A DNA stretch of 64,000 nt from Thiosulfativibrio zosterae (GTDB lineage: Bacteria > Pseudomonadota > Gammaproteobacteria > Thiomicrospirales > Thiomicrospiraceae), in contig NZ_AP021888.1 in NCBI RefSeq assembly GCF_011398155.1, positions 516,001 through 580,000 on the forward strand, in the 5' to 3' direction. This document shows, in pieces, positions 38,224-46,485 of the stretch (position 1 is its first letter; every line of letters begins with the position of its first letter). The notes beneath the pieces were generated by a model. It worked only from the letters and a program-made list of their open reading frames with translations. It was not told the origin of the DNA and did no database searches. Both the position numbers and the translations under genes were made by a program.

Positions 38224-39510
38224 TTATAGGTTTGCATTTAGGATGTTTTTAATTGCCTTAGCCATGCCATCAAGCAGCTTGTTTAGTTGTTCTTTCGGAA
38301 TATTAAACGCTGGCATAACATACACCAAGCGGCCAAAGGGTCTAAGCCAAATGCCTTGTTTAATCGCTTCAGCTTGTACAAGGGGGGCTAAATCAGAGCG
38401 TTTTAATTCTACGACACCAATAGCGCCCAATACTCTGGCTTCTTTAACGCCGGCCAAATCATTTAAGGGTAAAAGCATGGTTTTAAGGGTGTTTTCGATA
38501 TTTTGCACATGAGTTTGCCAGTCACTCGCAAGCAAAAGGTCAATGGATGCAACGGCTGTGGCGCAGGCAAGAGGATTGCCCATAAAAGTGGGGCCGTGCA
38601 TCAATAACCCCGGAGTGCCTTGGCTAATAGTGGTGCTAATCTCGTCCGTACAAAGTGTGGCGGCTAAGGTGATATTGCCGCCTGTTAAAGCTTTGCCAAC
38701 GCATAGAATATCAGGGGTAATCTGAGCCCATTCGCAGGCAAACAATTTGCCTGTTCTGCCAAATCCGGTGGCAATTTCATCGGCAATCAAGAGTACTTCG
38801 TATTTTTCACAAAGCGCTTTAGCTTGTCTTAAATAGTCAGCCCGGTAAAACCGCATACCTCCCGCGCCTTGCACTATGGGTTCTAGGGTCAAAGCCGCGA
38901 TTTCTTGGCGATGTTTTTTTAAGATGTTTTCTAATTCCTCTATGTCATCATTATGGTTATGCAAATTGGGGGCTTTAACAAAAAAATGCGGCGCGAGGAT
39001 GCTACTAAATAAATGATGCATGCCATTGTCAGGGTCGCAGACCGCCATGGTCGCAAAGGTGTCGCCATGATAGGCATGGCGCAAGCTAACTAAACGATTT
39101 TTCTCGGGTTTTTTTTTGCTCATCCAATATTGCAATGCCATTTTAATCGCAACTTCCATCGCAACCGATCCCGAATCGGATAGAAACACTTTATTGAGTC
39201 CATCAGGCGTTAAAGCAACTAGGCGTTTGCACAGCTCAATAGCGGGTTGATGGGTGAGTCCGCCAAACATGATATGAGGCATAATCTCAATCTGTTGGTG
39301 CATGGCTTGCATGATTTTAGGATGGTTATAGCCATGAATGGCGGCCCACCAAGAAGACATACCATCAATGAGTACTTGACCATTGGCCAGCGTAATCAAT
39401 GACCCCTGGGTTCTTTGCACCTTGATGGGTGCTTGCTGCGCTGGCATTTTGGCATAGGGATGCCAAATGTGCTGTTGGTCGAATTCATCGGTTAAACTGG
39501 CGTCTGTCAT
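38224..39510 (-). CDS. bioA: adenosylmethionine-8-amino-7-oxononanoate aminotransferase
   Basis: 428 residues, class III aminotransferase. WHPYAKM near the N-terminus, GMSSWWAAIHGYNHP, SDSGSVAMEVAIKMALQYW, LIADEIATGFGRTG and the PLP lysine in CVGKALTGG. This matches BioA rather than general aminotransferases. It uses AdoMet as amino donor to form 7,8-diaminopelargonate, the substrate of BioD. It stands alone on the minus strand, separate from bioD. The 99-nt gap to divergent dbpA shows no convincing BirA operator. Confidence 0.94.
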   Translation of the reverse strand: MTDASLTDEFDQQHIWHPYAKMPAQQAPIKVQRTQGSLITLANGQVLIDGMSSWWAAIHGYNHPKIMQAMHQQIEIMPHIMFGGLTHQPAIELCKRLVALTPDGLNKVFLSDSGSVAMEVAIKMALQYWMSKKKPEKNRLVSLRHAYHGDTFATMAVCDPDNGMHHLFSSILAPHFFVKAPNLHNHNDDIEELENILKKHRQEIAALTLEPIVQGAGGMRFYRADYLRQAKALCEKYEVLLIADEIATGFGRTGKLFACEWAQITPDILCVGKALTGGNITLAATLCTDEISTTISQGTPGLLMHGPTFMGNPLACATAVASIDLLLASDWQTHVQNIENTLKTMLLPLNDLAGVKEARVLGAIGVVELKRSDLAPLVQAEAIKQGIWLRPFGRLVYVMPAFNIPKEQLNKLLDGMAKAIKNILNANL

Positions 39511-39609
39511 AGCGTTGTCGTGTTTGTTTAGAATAAAACATTATAAATCGATGACGAAATTGTGTGAGTGTTAAAATCCCTTTATATTTGATTACTTAGG
39601 ATAACAGCA

Positions 39610-40998
39610 GTGAGCTCAACCGATTTTTCTTCCCTTAAATTACACGCAGATACTCTGCAAAATTTGATGTCATTGGGTTATGAAACCATGACCCCAATTC
39701 AAGCGCAAAGTTTGCCAGCCATTTTGGCGGGTCAGGATGTGATTGCGCAAGGCAAAACCGGTTCTGGTAAAACCGCGGCATTTGCACTGGGTCTGTTAGA
39801 GAAGTTAGATGTCAGTAATCTTGAGGTACAAAGTTTGGTGCTATGCCCAACGCGTGAGTTGGCCGATCAAGTTGCCAAAGAAGTCCGCCGTGTAGGGCGT
39901 GCAATTCCCAATGTTAAGGTATTGACCTTATGTGGCGGTATGCCTTTTAAGCCTCAGTTAGGGTCTTTAGAATTTGGCGCACATATTGTGGTGGGTACAC
40001 CGGGGCGAATTGAAGAACATTTGCGTCGAGGTGCTTTGCGGTTGGCGCACTTAAATACTCTGGTGTTAGATGAGGCGGATCGTATGTTAGAGATGGGTTT
40101 TCAACCGTCTTTAGATGCGATTGTTGATCAATTACCGGATGAAAGACAAACCCTGTTATTCAGTGCAACTTTCCCAGAAGGGATTGCCTCTATCGCAAAA
40201 CGCATTTTAAAAAAGCCTATTCGAGTCACTGTTGAATCCACTCATAGCGAGCTGACGATTGAACAGCATTTTTATAAGGTTAGGGATGATGCGAATCGTT
40301 TGCAAGCTTTGAAATTGGTTATTAATGCCTATGGGCAAGAGTCGATAGTGGTTTTTTGTAATACTAAAGCAGATACCCAAATGGTTGCAGATGCCCTAGC
40401 GGATGAGGGCATGACTGTTTTGGCTTTAAATGGTGATTTGGAGCAGAAAGAACGCGATCAGGTGTTGGTTCGTTTTGCCAATAAGAGTGTGTCTGTGTTG
40501 GTGGCAACCGATGTTGCGGCCAGAGGTTTGGATATTGATGGCCTTGATTTGGTCGTGAATTATCATGTTGCGCGTGATGAAGAAGTTTATGTGCATCGTA
40601 TCGGTCGTACAGGGCGAGCGGGTTCGCGCGGTGTTGCCTGTTCATTGTTCAGTGAAAAAGAAGGTTATAAAATTGCTATTTTGGGTGACTATTTAGGAAC
40701 CACAATTGAAGGTGAAAGTTTATCTCTGTTAGAAAAGGCACCTAAAAAGACGCTAAAACCATCCATGGTAACTTTGCAAATTGATGGTGGTAAAAAAGAA
40801 AAGCTGCGTCCAGGCGATATTTTGGGTGCTTTGACAGGTGAGGGCGGAATATTAGGCTCGCAAGTGGGTAAGATTCAGTTGTTTGACTATAGAGCCTATG
40901 TGGCTGTGCATCGAACAGTGGCTAGCCAAGCGCTGACTAAATTACAAACGGATAAGCTCAAAGGACGCAATTTTAGAGTCTGGTTGATCAAGGGGTAA
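39610..40998 (+). CDS. dbpA: ATP-dependent RNA helicase DbpA
   Basis: 462 residues from a GTG start at 39610. DEAD-box motifs: Q motif (YETMTPIQAQSLPAIL), Walker A GKTGSGKTAA, DEAD in LVLDEADRMLEMGF, SAT in LFSATFPE, and HRIGRTGRAG. The C-terminal domain ends with KEKLRPGDILGALTGEGG and a RNA-binding RRM-like fold, which distinguishes DbpA from other helicases; this part binds hairpin 92 of 23S rRNA. Role: assembly of the 50S subunit. Confidence 0.92.
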   Translation: MSSTDFSSLKLHADTLQNLMSLGYETMTPIQAQSLPAILAGQDVIAQGKTGSGKTAAFALGLLEKLDVSNLEVQSLVLCPTRELADQVAKEVRRVGRAIPNVKVLTLCGGMPFKPQLGSLEFGAHIVVGTPGRIEEHLRRGALRLAHLNTLVLDEADRMLEMGFQPSLDAIVDQLPDERQTLLFSATFPEGIASIAKRILKKPIRVTVESTHSELTIEQHFYKVRDDANRLQALKLVINAYGQESIVVFCNTKADTQMVADALADEGMTVLALNGDLEQKERDQVLVRFANKSVSVLVATDVAARGLDIDGLDLVVNYHVARDEEVYVHRIGRTGRAGSRGVACSLFSEKEGYKIAILGDYLGTTIEGESLSLLEKAPKKTLKPSMVTLQIDGGKKEKLRPGDILGALTGEGGILGSQVGKIQLFDYRAYVAVHRTVASQALTKLQTDKLKGRNFRVWLIKG

Positions 40999-41040
40999 TC
41001 GACATTTGAATAAATTTAAGGTTTTCGCTAAATATAGTGT

Positions 41041-41068
41041 TTGACATTAGTTAGCTTAAGCCTATAAT
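41041..41068 (+). promoter_or_regulatory. strong sigma70 promoter for the cold-shock gene
   Basis: Consensus TTGACA (41041-41046), 16-nt spacer, consensus TATAAT (41063-41068). It predicts an untranslated leader of about 160 nt before the cold-shock ORF, the usual length for cold-inducible cspA-type mRNAs. No other gene starts in this 237-nt gap. Confidence 0.8.
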
Positions 41069-41235
41069 GGAGTCTGGCTTGTTAGTAAGTCTTATATTTA
41101 TGTACCATTTCGATGTCCTGTCTTAGTTCTAGTTCTGTTTTTTCATAAGTAATAGCAACACTTTCAGCCACCCGGCTTTTAAGGGGTTTTCTCTTAAGGT
41201 CAATTAATTACTTTTGAATAAATTTAGGAAATATT

Positions 41236-41445
41236 ATGTCTACTACTACTGGTACAGTTAAATGGTTCAACGAAGCTAAAGGTTTTGGTTTTATCGAACA
41301 AGAAAATGGTCCAGATGTTTTTGCTCATTTCAAAGCAATCACTTCAGGAACTGGTTTCAAAACTTTAGTTGAAGGGCAAAAAGTGTCTTTCACTGTGACT
41401 CAAGGCCAAAAAGGTCCTCAAGCTGAAAACATCGTAATTCTTTAA
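41236..41445 (+). CDS. cold-shock domain protein (CspA family)
   Basis: 69 residues, a single cold-shock domain. [17 protein letters not shown] holds RNP1 (KGFGFI) and DVFAHF holds RNP2. It binds single-stranded nucleic acid and acts as an RNA chaperone. The AGGAAAT upstream is the ribosome-binding site. The long leader suggests cold or stress control at the RNA level, but which paralog this is cannot be said. Confidence 0.93.
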   Translation: MSTTTGTVKWFNEAKGFGFIEQENGPDVFAHFKAITSGTGFKTLVEGQKVSFTVTQGQKGPQAENIVIL

Positions 41446-41494
41446 TTTTAAAGAGTGATGTTGCATACCCTAGGGTATGTATCAGGCTAAATTC

Positions 41495-41529
41495 TAAAAG
41501 GCTGCTTCGAAAGAAGTGGCCTTTTTTTT
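41495..41529 (+). terminator. terminator after the cold-shock gene
   Basis: AAAAGGC-TGCTTC / GAAG-T-GGCCTTTT hairpin with a GAAA loop and a T-run of eight. An extra perfect dyad CATACCCTAGGGTATG lies upstream at 41464-41479. Confidence 0.8.
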
Positions 41530-41532
41530 GTT

Positions 41533-42273
41533 TTAAGGCTGACTAAAGTTTAAAAAGTGACAAGCTTTAACAAAGCTCGGCTCTAGTGGTGCAGTGATAG
41601 AAAGCGGTGTTTTGAGTGACGGGTGGGTTAAGTGCAGCTCGGTTGCAGCAAGATATAGCCGGTGTTGTCCAAGCTGTTCATGGAACAGGTGATTATGATT
41701 TCGGTCGCCATGACTGACATCGCCAATAATCGGGTAGCTCAATGCATTTAAATGTCTTCTTAATTGGTGTTTTCTACCAGTGGTGGGCGAAAGTTTAATG
41801 AGTGAGTAGCGCTGCGATGAGAATTTATTTAGAGGAATCTCTAGGGTACTGGTGTCTAGTCGTTTCCAGTAAGTTGAAGCGTTTTGGTCGGGCTTATCTA
41901 TTTGCGATTGTTTGACCATCTTGTCAAAGTGTTGCTTGAGCGGGAGGTGGGTTTCACCTATCTCTGGTATCCAGCCTCTAACAATGGCAAGATAGTGTTT
42001 TTGAATAAGCTGATTTTGCATTTGTTGACTAACTTGATTGGCTGTTTGGCTATTTAAAGCAAATAATAGAATGCCTGAGGTTGCCTTATCTAAACGATGT
42101 ATAGGAAACACGGGTTGATTTAGAAGGCTTTCTAATATTTGGGTTGCAAATTGGGTTTCATGTTTGTCTATAGGTGAAGGATGCACTAATAAGCCAGCAG
42201 GCTTATGAATGGCAACTAAGTAATCATCTTGGTAAATGATTTTAAAGTTTTCTAATTGGCAAATAGTTTGCAT
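41533..42273 (-). CDS. truC: tRNA pseudouridine(65) synthase TruC
   Basis: 246 residues from the ATG at 42271-42273, which has GGAAGC 5 nt upstream; an in-frame TTG four codons earlier is possible. RluA-type catalytic motif HRLDKATSGILLF (Asp), KHYLAIVRGW, and SPTTGRKHQLRRHLNALSYPIIGD; the last is shared with E. coli TruC rather than RluA/C/D. It modifies U65 of certain tRNAs. Monocistronic on the minus strand, divergent from the tRNA-tuf operon. Confidence 0.87.
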   Translation of the reverse strand: MQTICQLENFKIIYQDDYLVAIHKPAGLLVHPSPIDKHETQFATQILESLLNQPVFPIHRLDKATSGILLFALNSQTANQVSQQMQNQLIQKHYLAIVRGWIPEIGETHLPLKQHFDKMVKQSQIDKPDQNASTYWKRLDTSTLEIPLNKFSSQRYSLIKLSPTTGRKHQLRRHLNALSYPIIGDVSHGDRNHNHLFHEQLGQHRLYLAATELHLTHPSLKTPLSITAPLEPSFVKACHFLNFSQP

Positions 42274-42311
42274 AAAAGCTTCCAAAATCCATAAAAGTGG
42301 CCTACAAGTAA

Positions 42312-42321
42312 CCAGGCCTGG
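42312..42321. repeat. dispersed palindrome copy 11, between divergent truC and the tRNA-tuf operon
   Basis: Exact CCAGGCCTGG in a larger imperfect dyad (about 42295-42344) with outer arms GGCCTA and TTTAGGC. It is 39 nt upstream of truC and lies between two start regions, so it is not a gene-end terminator. Confidence 0.9.
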
Positions 42322-42392
42322 TTAATTTTAGGCGTCTTTTTGGAATTTTTGCACTTTTGTTAAAGAAATGTCACATTTTTTTGTTTTTAATG

Positions 42393-42420
42393 TTGACACT
42401 GAGCGAAACTTCTATAAAAT
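42393..42420 (+). promoter_or_regulatory. sigma70 promoter for the tRNA-tuf operon
   Basis: TTGACA (42393-42398), 16-nt spacer, TAAAAT (42415-42420), 15 nt before the first tRNA. Confidence 0.75.
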
Positions 42421-42435
42421 ACGCCACACAAATCA

Positions 42436-42520
42436 GGAGGGTTTCCCGAGCGGCCAAAGGGGGCAGACTGTAAATCTGCTAGCAATGCTTTCGGTGGTTC
42501 GAATCCACCACCCTCCACCA
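42436..42520 (+). tRNA. tRNA-Tyr (GTA)
   Basis: 85 nt. Acceptor GGAGGGT / ACCCTCC, anticodon GTA at 42470-42472, T arm GGTGG-TTCGAAT-CCACC and encoded CCA. It has a long variable arm, as expected for a class II tRNA. Confidence 0.96.
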
Positions 42521-42523
42521 TTT

Positions 42524-42598
42524 GCGGGTATCGTATATTGGCTATTACCTCGGCCTTCCAAGCCGATGAGAGGAGTTCGATTCTCCTTACCCGCTCCA
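42524..42598 (+). tRNA. tRNA-Gly (TCC)
   Basis: 75 nt. Acceptor GCGGGTA / TACCCGC, anticodon TCC at 42557-42559, T arm AGGAG-TTCGATT-CTCCT, discriminator T, encoded CCA. Three bases after tRNA-Tyr. Confidence 0.95.
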
Positions 42599-42657
42599 AA
42601 TTCAAAAGCTTCTTTTTAGTCCTAAAAAGGGAAAGGAAAGGGGCTTTTTTTATATTT

Positions 42658-42733
42658 GCTCTTATAGCTCAGTCGGTAGAGCGCATCCATGGTAAGGATG
42701 AGGTCATCGGTTCGATTCCGATTAAGAGCTCCA
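42658..42733 (+). tRNA. tRNA-Thr (GGT)
   Basis: 76 nt. Acceptor GCTCTTA / TAAGAGC, anticodon loop AT-GGT-AA with GGT at 42691-42693, T loop TTCGATT, encoded CCA. It precedes tuf by 55 nt, an order kept in many gammaproteobacteria. Confidence 0.95.
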
Positions 42734-42788
42734 TTTTATTAATGACGCTGGGCTACCTGTGTAGTGCTGCGAAAACGGAGTTTGCATC

Positions 42789-43979
42789 ATGGCAAAAGCA
42801 AAGTTTGAACGCTCAAAACCGCACGTAAACGTTGGAACTATCGGTCACGTAGACCATGGTAAGACCACATTAACAGCGGCATTAACAATTGTACAAGCAC
42901 GTAAATTTGGTGGAGAAGTTAAAGACTACGGTCAAATTGACAACGCACCAGAAGAAAGAGAGCGTGGAATCACCATCTCTACATCACACGTAGAATACGA
43001 ATCAGAAGCCCGTCACTACGCACACGTAGACTGCCCAGGCCACGCTGACTATGTTAAAAACATGATCACTGGTGCTGCACAGATGGACGGCGCAATCCTA
43101 GTATGTTCAGCAGCTGACGGCCCAATGCCACAGACTCGTGAACACATCCTATTATCACGTCAAGTAGGTGTACCATACATTGTAGTATTCCTAAACAAAG
43201 CAGACATGGTAGACGACGAAGAGTTAATGGAACTAGTAGAAATGGAAATCCGCGAACTACTAGACATGTACGACTTCCCAGGTGATGACACACCAGTAAT
43301 CATGGGTTCTGCACTAAAAGCAATCGAAGGTGACCAATCAGAAATCGGTGAACCAGCAATTGCGCGTTTAGTAGAAGCACTAGATACCTACATCCCAACA
43401 CCAACTCGTGAAACAGACAAGCCATTCTTAATGCCAGTAGAAGACATCTTCTCAATCCAAGGCCGTGGAACAGTAGCAACTGGACGTATCGAAACTGGTG
43501 TGATCAAAGTAGGTGAAACAGTACAAATTATCGGTATTCGCCCAACCACTGAAACAACAGTAACTGGTGTAGAAATGTTCCGTAAACTACTAGACCAAGG
43601 TGAAGCGGGTGACAACGTAGGTATCCTATTACGTGGAACCAAGCGTGAAGACATCGAACGTGGTCAAGTATTGGCACACAAAGGCACAGTAACTCCACAC
43701 ACCAAGTTCGAAGCAGAAGTTTACGTACTAGGTAAAGATGAAGGTGGTCGTCATACACCATTCTTCAACGGCTATCGTCCACAGTTCTATTTCCGTACCA
43801 CTGACGTAACTGGCGCATGTCAATTACCAGCGGGTGTTGAAATGGTAATGCCAGGTGATAACGTACAGATGACTGTAGAGTTGATCAACCCAATCGCCAT
43901 GTCAGAAGGTCTACGTTTCGCAATCCGCGAAGGTGGTCGTACTGTAGGTGCGGGTGTTGTTGCTAAAATTCTTGCTTAA
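42789..43979 (+). CDS. tuf: elongation factor Tu (first copy)
   Basis: 396 residues. G1 [10 protein letters not shown]3 DCPGHADY, G4 NKAD and G5 SAL. Delivers aminoacyl-tRNA to the ribosome. It is the fourth gene of the tRNA-Tyr-Gly-Thr-tuf transcript. Its protein is identical to the copy at 59093, and reading the two coding sequences side by side shows no base difference; identity stops at the start and stop codons. Codon use differs from neighbouring ribosomal genes: valine GTA, leucine CTA, proline CCA and alanine GCA are frequent, where neighbours prefer GTT and GCT. Gene conversion between the copies is the likely reason for their identity. Confidence 0.97.
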   Translation: MAKAKFERSKPHVNVGTIGHVDHGKTTLTAALTIVQARKFGGEVKDYGQIDNAPEERERGITISTSHVEYESEARHYAHVDCPGHADYVKNMITGAAQMDGAILVCSAADGPMPQTREHILLSRQVGVPYIVVFLNKADMVDDEELMELVEMEIRELLDMYDFPGDDTPVIMGSALKAIEGDQSEIGEPAIARLVEALDTYIPTPTRETDKPFLMPVEDIFSIQGRGTVATGRIETGVIKVGETVQIIGIRPTTETTVTGVEMFRKLLDQGEAGDNVGILLRGTKREDIERGQVLAHKGTVTPHTKFEAEVYVLGKDEGGRHTPFFNGYRPQFYFRTTDVTGACQLPAGVEMVMPGDNVQMTVELINPIAMSEGLRFAIREGGRTVGAGVVAKILA

Positions 43980-43992
43980 TTTCAAATAAAGC

Positions 43993-44030
43993 TTGAAAAA
44001 AAGAAAGGGGGTTTGTATAATCCCCTTTTT
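43993..44030 (+). promoter_or_regulatory. hairpin after tuf with an embedded promoter for tRNA-Trp-secE-nusG
   Basis: The hairpin AAAGGGG / CCCCTTT with a following T-run looks like the tuf terminator. The same bases hold TTGAAA (43993-43998), 17-nt spacer and consensus TATAAT (44016-44021), with the -10 in the loop and transcription expected to start at the end of the T-run, near 44028. The promoter would serve tRNA-Trp, secE and nusG. Confidence 0.65.
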
Positions 44031-44052
44031 TTTGAAAGATGTAAAAAATTCC

Positions 44053-44128
44053 AGGGGTGTAGCTCCAACGGTAGAGCAGCGGATTCCAAATCCGCGTGTT
44101 GGGAGTTCGAATCTCTCCACCCCTGCCA
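44053..44128 (+). tRNA. tRNA-Trp (CCA)
   Basis: 76 nt. Acceptor AGGGGTG / CACCCCT, anticodon CCA at 44086-44088, discriminator G, encoded CCA. Just upstream of secE, an order seen across gammaproteobacteria. Confidence 0.96.
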
Positions 44129-44136
44129 AATTCAAT

Positions 44137-44161
44137 AAACGACCCTTTACGGGTCGTTTTT
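44137..44161 (+). terminator. terminator-like hairpin between tRNA-Trp and secE
   Basis: AAACGACCC / GGGTCGTTT stem with a TTTAC loop and a T-run of five, 17 nt before the secE start. It may be a partial terminator limiting secE-nusG relative to the tRNA, or give a 3' end for processing. Confidence 0.7.
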
Positions 44162-44178
44162 ATCTGTAGTGAAAAATT

Positions 44179-44556
44179 ATGAGTAAGAAGATTGAAGAAA
44201 GCGCAACCTCGATGGATAGCGTTAAGTTAATTCTTGCTGTCACAATATTGGTGGGCACCTTGGCTGCCTATTATATGTTTGCGGATGTGCATGCGGTTAT
44301 TCGAGTATTAGGTGTGATTGCCGGTACCGCAGTGGCTGGTTATGTTTTTTATCTAACTGAAAAAGGCCGTGATTGGTTTTCATACTTGTCAAATGCAAAG
44401 AAAGAAGTTGAGCAAGTCGTTTGGCCAACCAGACAAGAAACAACGCAAATGACCTTAATGGTATTTGTGGTCGTAATAATAATGGGTATTTTCCTTTGGT
44501 TGGTGGATATGTTCTTTTTATGGGCAGTTCAGCTACTAACAGGTCAGGGTGGATAA
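44179..44556 (+). CDS. secE: preprotein translocase subunit SecE
   Basis: 125 residues. Three membrane helices (about 17-35, 40-58 and 92-117), with the conserved amphipathic segment FSYLSNAKKEVEQVVWPTRQETTQMT between the second and third, as in E. coli-type SecE. Part of the SecYEG channel. The ribosome-binding site is weak (GTGAAAAA). Three bases separate it from nusG. Confidence 0.92.
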   Translation: MSKKIEESATSMDSVKLILAVTILVGTLAAYYMFADVHAVIRVLGVIAGTAVAGYVFYLTEKGRDWFSYLSNAKKEVEQVVWPTRQETTQMTLMVFVVVIIMGIFLWLVDMFFLWAVQLLTGQGG

Positions 44557-44559
44557 AAG

Positions 44560-45093
44560 ATGGCACAAAGATGGTATGTGGTACATGCTTATTCCGGTTA
44601 TGAGAATAAGGTTAAAAAAGCGCTGGTGGAATATGTTGAGCGCTCAGGCTTGGAAGAAAAGTTTGGCCAAATTCTGGTGCCTTCTGAAGAAGTTGTTGAA
44701 ATCCGTGACGGTAAGAAAAGAACCAGTGAGCGTAAGTTTTTTCCAGGTTATGTCCTAGTGCAAATGGAAATGGAAGAAGCAACCTGGCATTTGGTTAAAA
44801 GTGTGCCACAAGTTATGGGTTTTATCGGTGGAACCAGTGATCGTCCTGCGCCAATCTCTCAAAAAGAAGTAGACCGTATTTTGAGTAAGGTTGAAGAAGG
44901 CGTTGATAAGCCAAGACCAAAAGTTATCTATGAACCTGGTGAAATGGTTCGCGTAGTTGATGGTCCATTTAAAGATTTTGAAGCAGTTGTTGAAGAAACT
45001 GACTATGACAAAAACAGATTGCAAGTGTCTGTTTTGATTTTTGGTCGTTCTACACCTGTTGAGCTTGAGTTTACTCAGGTTGTAAAAAGCTGA
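44560..45093 (+). CDS. nusG: transcription termination/antitermination factor NusG
   Basis: 177 residues. NGN domain begins [20 protein letters not shown]-terminal KOW domain with [22 protein letters not shown]. Binds RNA polymerase and links it to Rho or to ribosomal S10. Three bases after secE, in the usual secE-nusG pair. Confidence 0.96.
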   Translation: MAQRWYVVHAYSGYENKVKKALVEYVERSGLEEKFGQILVPSEEVVEIRDGKKRTSERKFFPGYVLVQMEMEEATWHLVKSVPQVMGFIGGTSDRPAPISQKEVDRILSKVEEGVDKPRPKVIYEPGEMVRVVDGPFKDFEAVVEETDYDKNRLQVSVLIFGRSTPVELEFTQVVKS

Positions 45094-45108
45094 TTTGCAT
45101 ATAAGCAA

Positions 45109-45176
45109 TCATTCAAAGGTTTTTCATTAAACCTATTTTAAACCCTGGGGAGTCGAAAGGCGCTTTACCCACAAGG
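45109..45176 (+). promoter_or_regulatory. leader of the rplK-rplA operon
   Basis: Weak hairpin AGGTTT / AAACCT (45117-45134) followed by ATTTT, then GGGGAGTCGAAAGGC and CTTTACCC (about 45147-45170). In gammaproteobacteria this leader usually binds L1 for autoregulation; the GGGGAG and ACCC arms here could form such a site, but I could not fold it convincingly. Confidence 0.3.
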
Positions 45177-45184
45177 AGATAATC

Positions 45185-45613
45185 ATGGCTAAGAAGATAG
45201 CAGCCTATATCAAACTGCAAGTACAAGCAGGTAATGCAAATCCAAGTCCACCAGTTGGTCCAGCTTTGGGTCAAAAAGGTGTGAACATTATGGAATTCTG
45301 TAAAGCGTTTAACGCACAGACTTCTCAAATGGAAAAAGGTTTGCCAATTCCAGTTGTTATCACAGTTTATAGTGATAAAAGTTTTACCTTCATCACCAAG
45401 ACACCACCAGCATCAGTATTGTTGAAAAAAGCGGCCGGTATTAAAAGCGGTTCAGCTGTACCTAACATGAAGAAAGTTGGTACGGTAACTCGTGCACAAG
45501 TTGAAGAAATTGCCAATACTAAAATGGCTGATTTGAATGCAAATGACCTTGAAGCTGCAGTTAAAACCATTTCTGGTTCTGCGCGTTCAATGGGCTTGTT
45601 GGTAGAAGGGTAA
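45185..45613 (+). CDS. rplK: 50S ribosomal protein L11
   Basis: 142 residues, the usual length. N-terminal [41 protein letters not shown] is the methylated, thiostrepton-site region. C-terminal RNA-binding domain with [36 protein letters not shown] precedes the ATG. Five bases before rplA. Confidence 0.97.
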   Translation: MAKKIAAYIKLQVQAGNANPSPPVGPALGQKGVNIMEFCKAFNAQTSQMEKGLPIPVVITVYSDKSFTFITKTPPASVLLKKAAGIKSGSAVPNMKKVGTVTRAQVEEIANTKMADLNANDLEAAVKTISGSARSMGLLVEG

Positions 45614-45618
45614 TCGAA

Positions 45619-46308
45619 ATGGCAAAATTAACAAAAAAACAAAAGTCATGGGCTGGAAAAATTGATGTTGCTAAGGCTTACCCTGCAACAGAAGGTTTTG
45701 CACTAATTTCTGAACTAGCAACGTCTAAGTTTTCAGAATCAGTTGATGTTGCAATCAAACTAGGTATCGATCCACGTAAGTCAGACCAAGTTGTTCGTGG
45801 CGCTACGGTTATGCCAAACGGTACAGGTAAAGATGTTCGCGTTGCAGTATTTACAGGTGAAGCAAACCAAGCGGCCGCAAAAGCTGCAGGTGCTGAGTTT
45901 GTAGGTATGGATGAATTAGCTGCTGAAATTAAAGGTGGCATGATGGACTTTGATGTCGTTATTGCTTCTCCAGATGCGATGCGTGTTGTTGGTATGTTAG
46001 GTCAGGTTTTAGGTCCTCGTGGTTTAATGCCTAACCCAAAAACCGGTACTGTGACGCCTGATGTTGTAACAGCGATTAAAAATGCAAAAGCTGGTCAAGT
46101 ACGCTTCCGTGCAGATAAAGCGGGTATTATTCACGCTTCTATCGGCAAAGTATCTTTTGCTCCAGAAAAACTAATTGAAAACTTACAAGCATTGATTGAA
46201 GATTTAAACAAGGCTAAGCCATCGACTGCTAAAGGAACTTACATGAAAAAAGTTTCTATTTCTAGCACGATGGGTCCTGGTTTAACTTTAGATCAGTCAT
46301 CCTTGTAA
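45619..46308 (+). CDS. rplA: 50S ribosomal protein L1
   Basis: 229 residues. Two-domain L1 with [17 protein letters not shown] in domain II and [14 protein letters not shown] near the end. In this family L1 represses its own operon. The gene follows rplK by 5 nt and is separated from rplJ by the L10 leader. Confidence 0.97.
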   Translation: MAKLTKKQKSWAGKIDVAKAYPATEGFALISELATSKFSESVDVAIKLGIDPRKSDQVVRGATVMPNGTGKDVRVAVFTGEANQAAAKAAGAEFVGMDELAAEIKGGMMDFDVVIASPDAMRVVGMLGQVLGPRGLMPNPKTGTVTPDVVTAIKNAKAGQVRFRADKAGIIHASIGKVSFAPEKLIENLQALIEDLNKAKPSTAKGTYMKKVSISSTMGPGLTLDQSSL

Positions 46309-46485
46309 TCATTAAAAGAATTTTCTACAGAACTTGTTCTGTAGATTGCGTCGGGTCTCCTAGAAGTTGCCTTCTTTGAGCCCATCGCAGACCGTAGGTG
46401 AGGGTAGATGTTACCTTCTTAATAGATTTAAGCCTACGTAGATGGAAGGGTTTGATTGCTTTATATCAAACCGTTTGGAGGTTAA
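46309..46485 (+). promoter_or_regulatory. L10 leader (autoregulatory element of the rplJL-rpoBC operon)
   Basis: The 177-nt gap contains the characteristic stem CGTAGG (46393-46398) / CCTACG (46433-46438), GGTGAGGGTAGATG, and CTTAATAG before the second arm, as in gammaproteobacterial L10 leaders. L10 with L7/L12 is expected to bind here and repress translation. A GGAGG ribosome-binding site ends it. Confidence 0.7.

Noticed and set aside
39511-39609. BirA operator between bioA and dbpA
   Set aside because: No spaced TTGTAAACC-like half-sites could be found.
42368-42828. Two plus-strand and one minus-strand ORFs across the tRNA cluster
   Set aside because: They translate through three clear tRNA genes and the promoter; chance frames.
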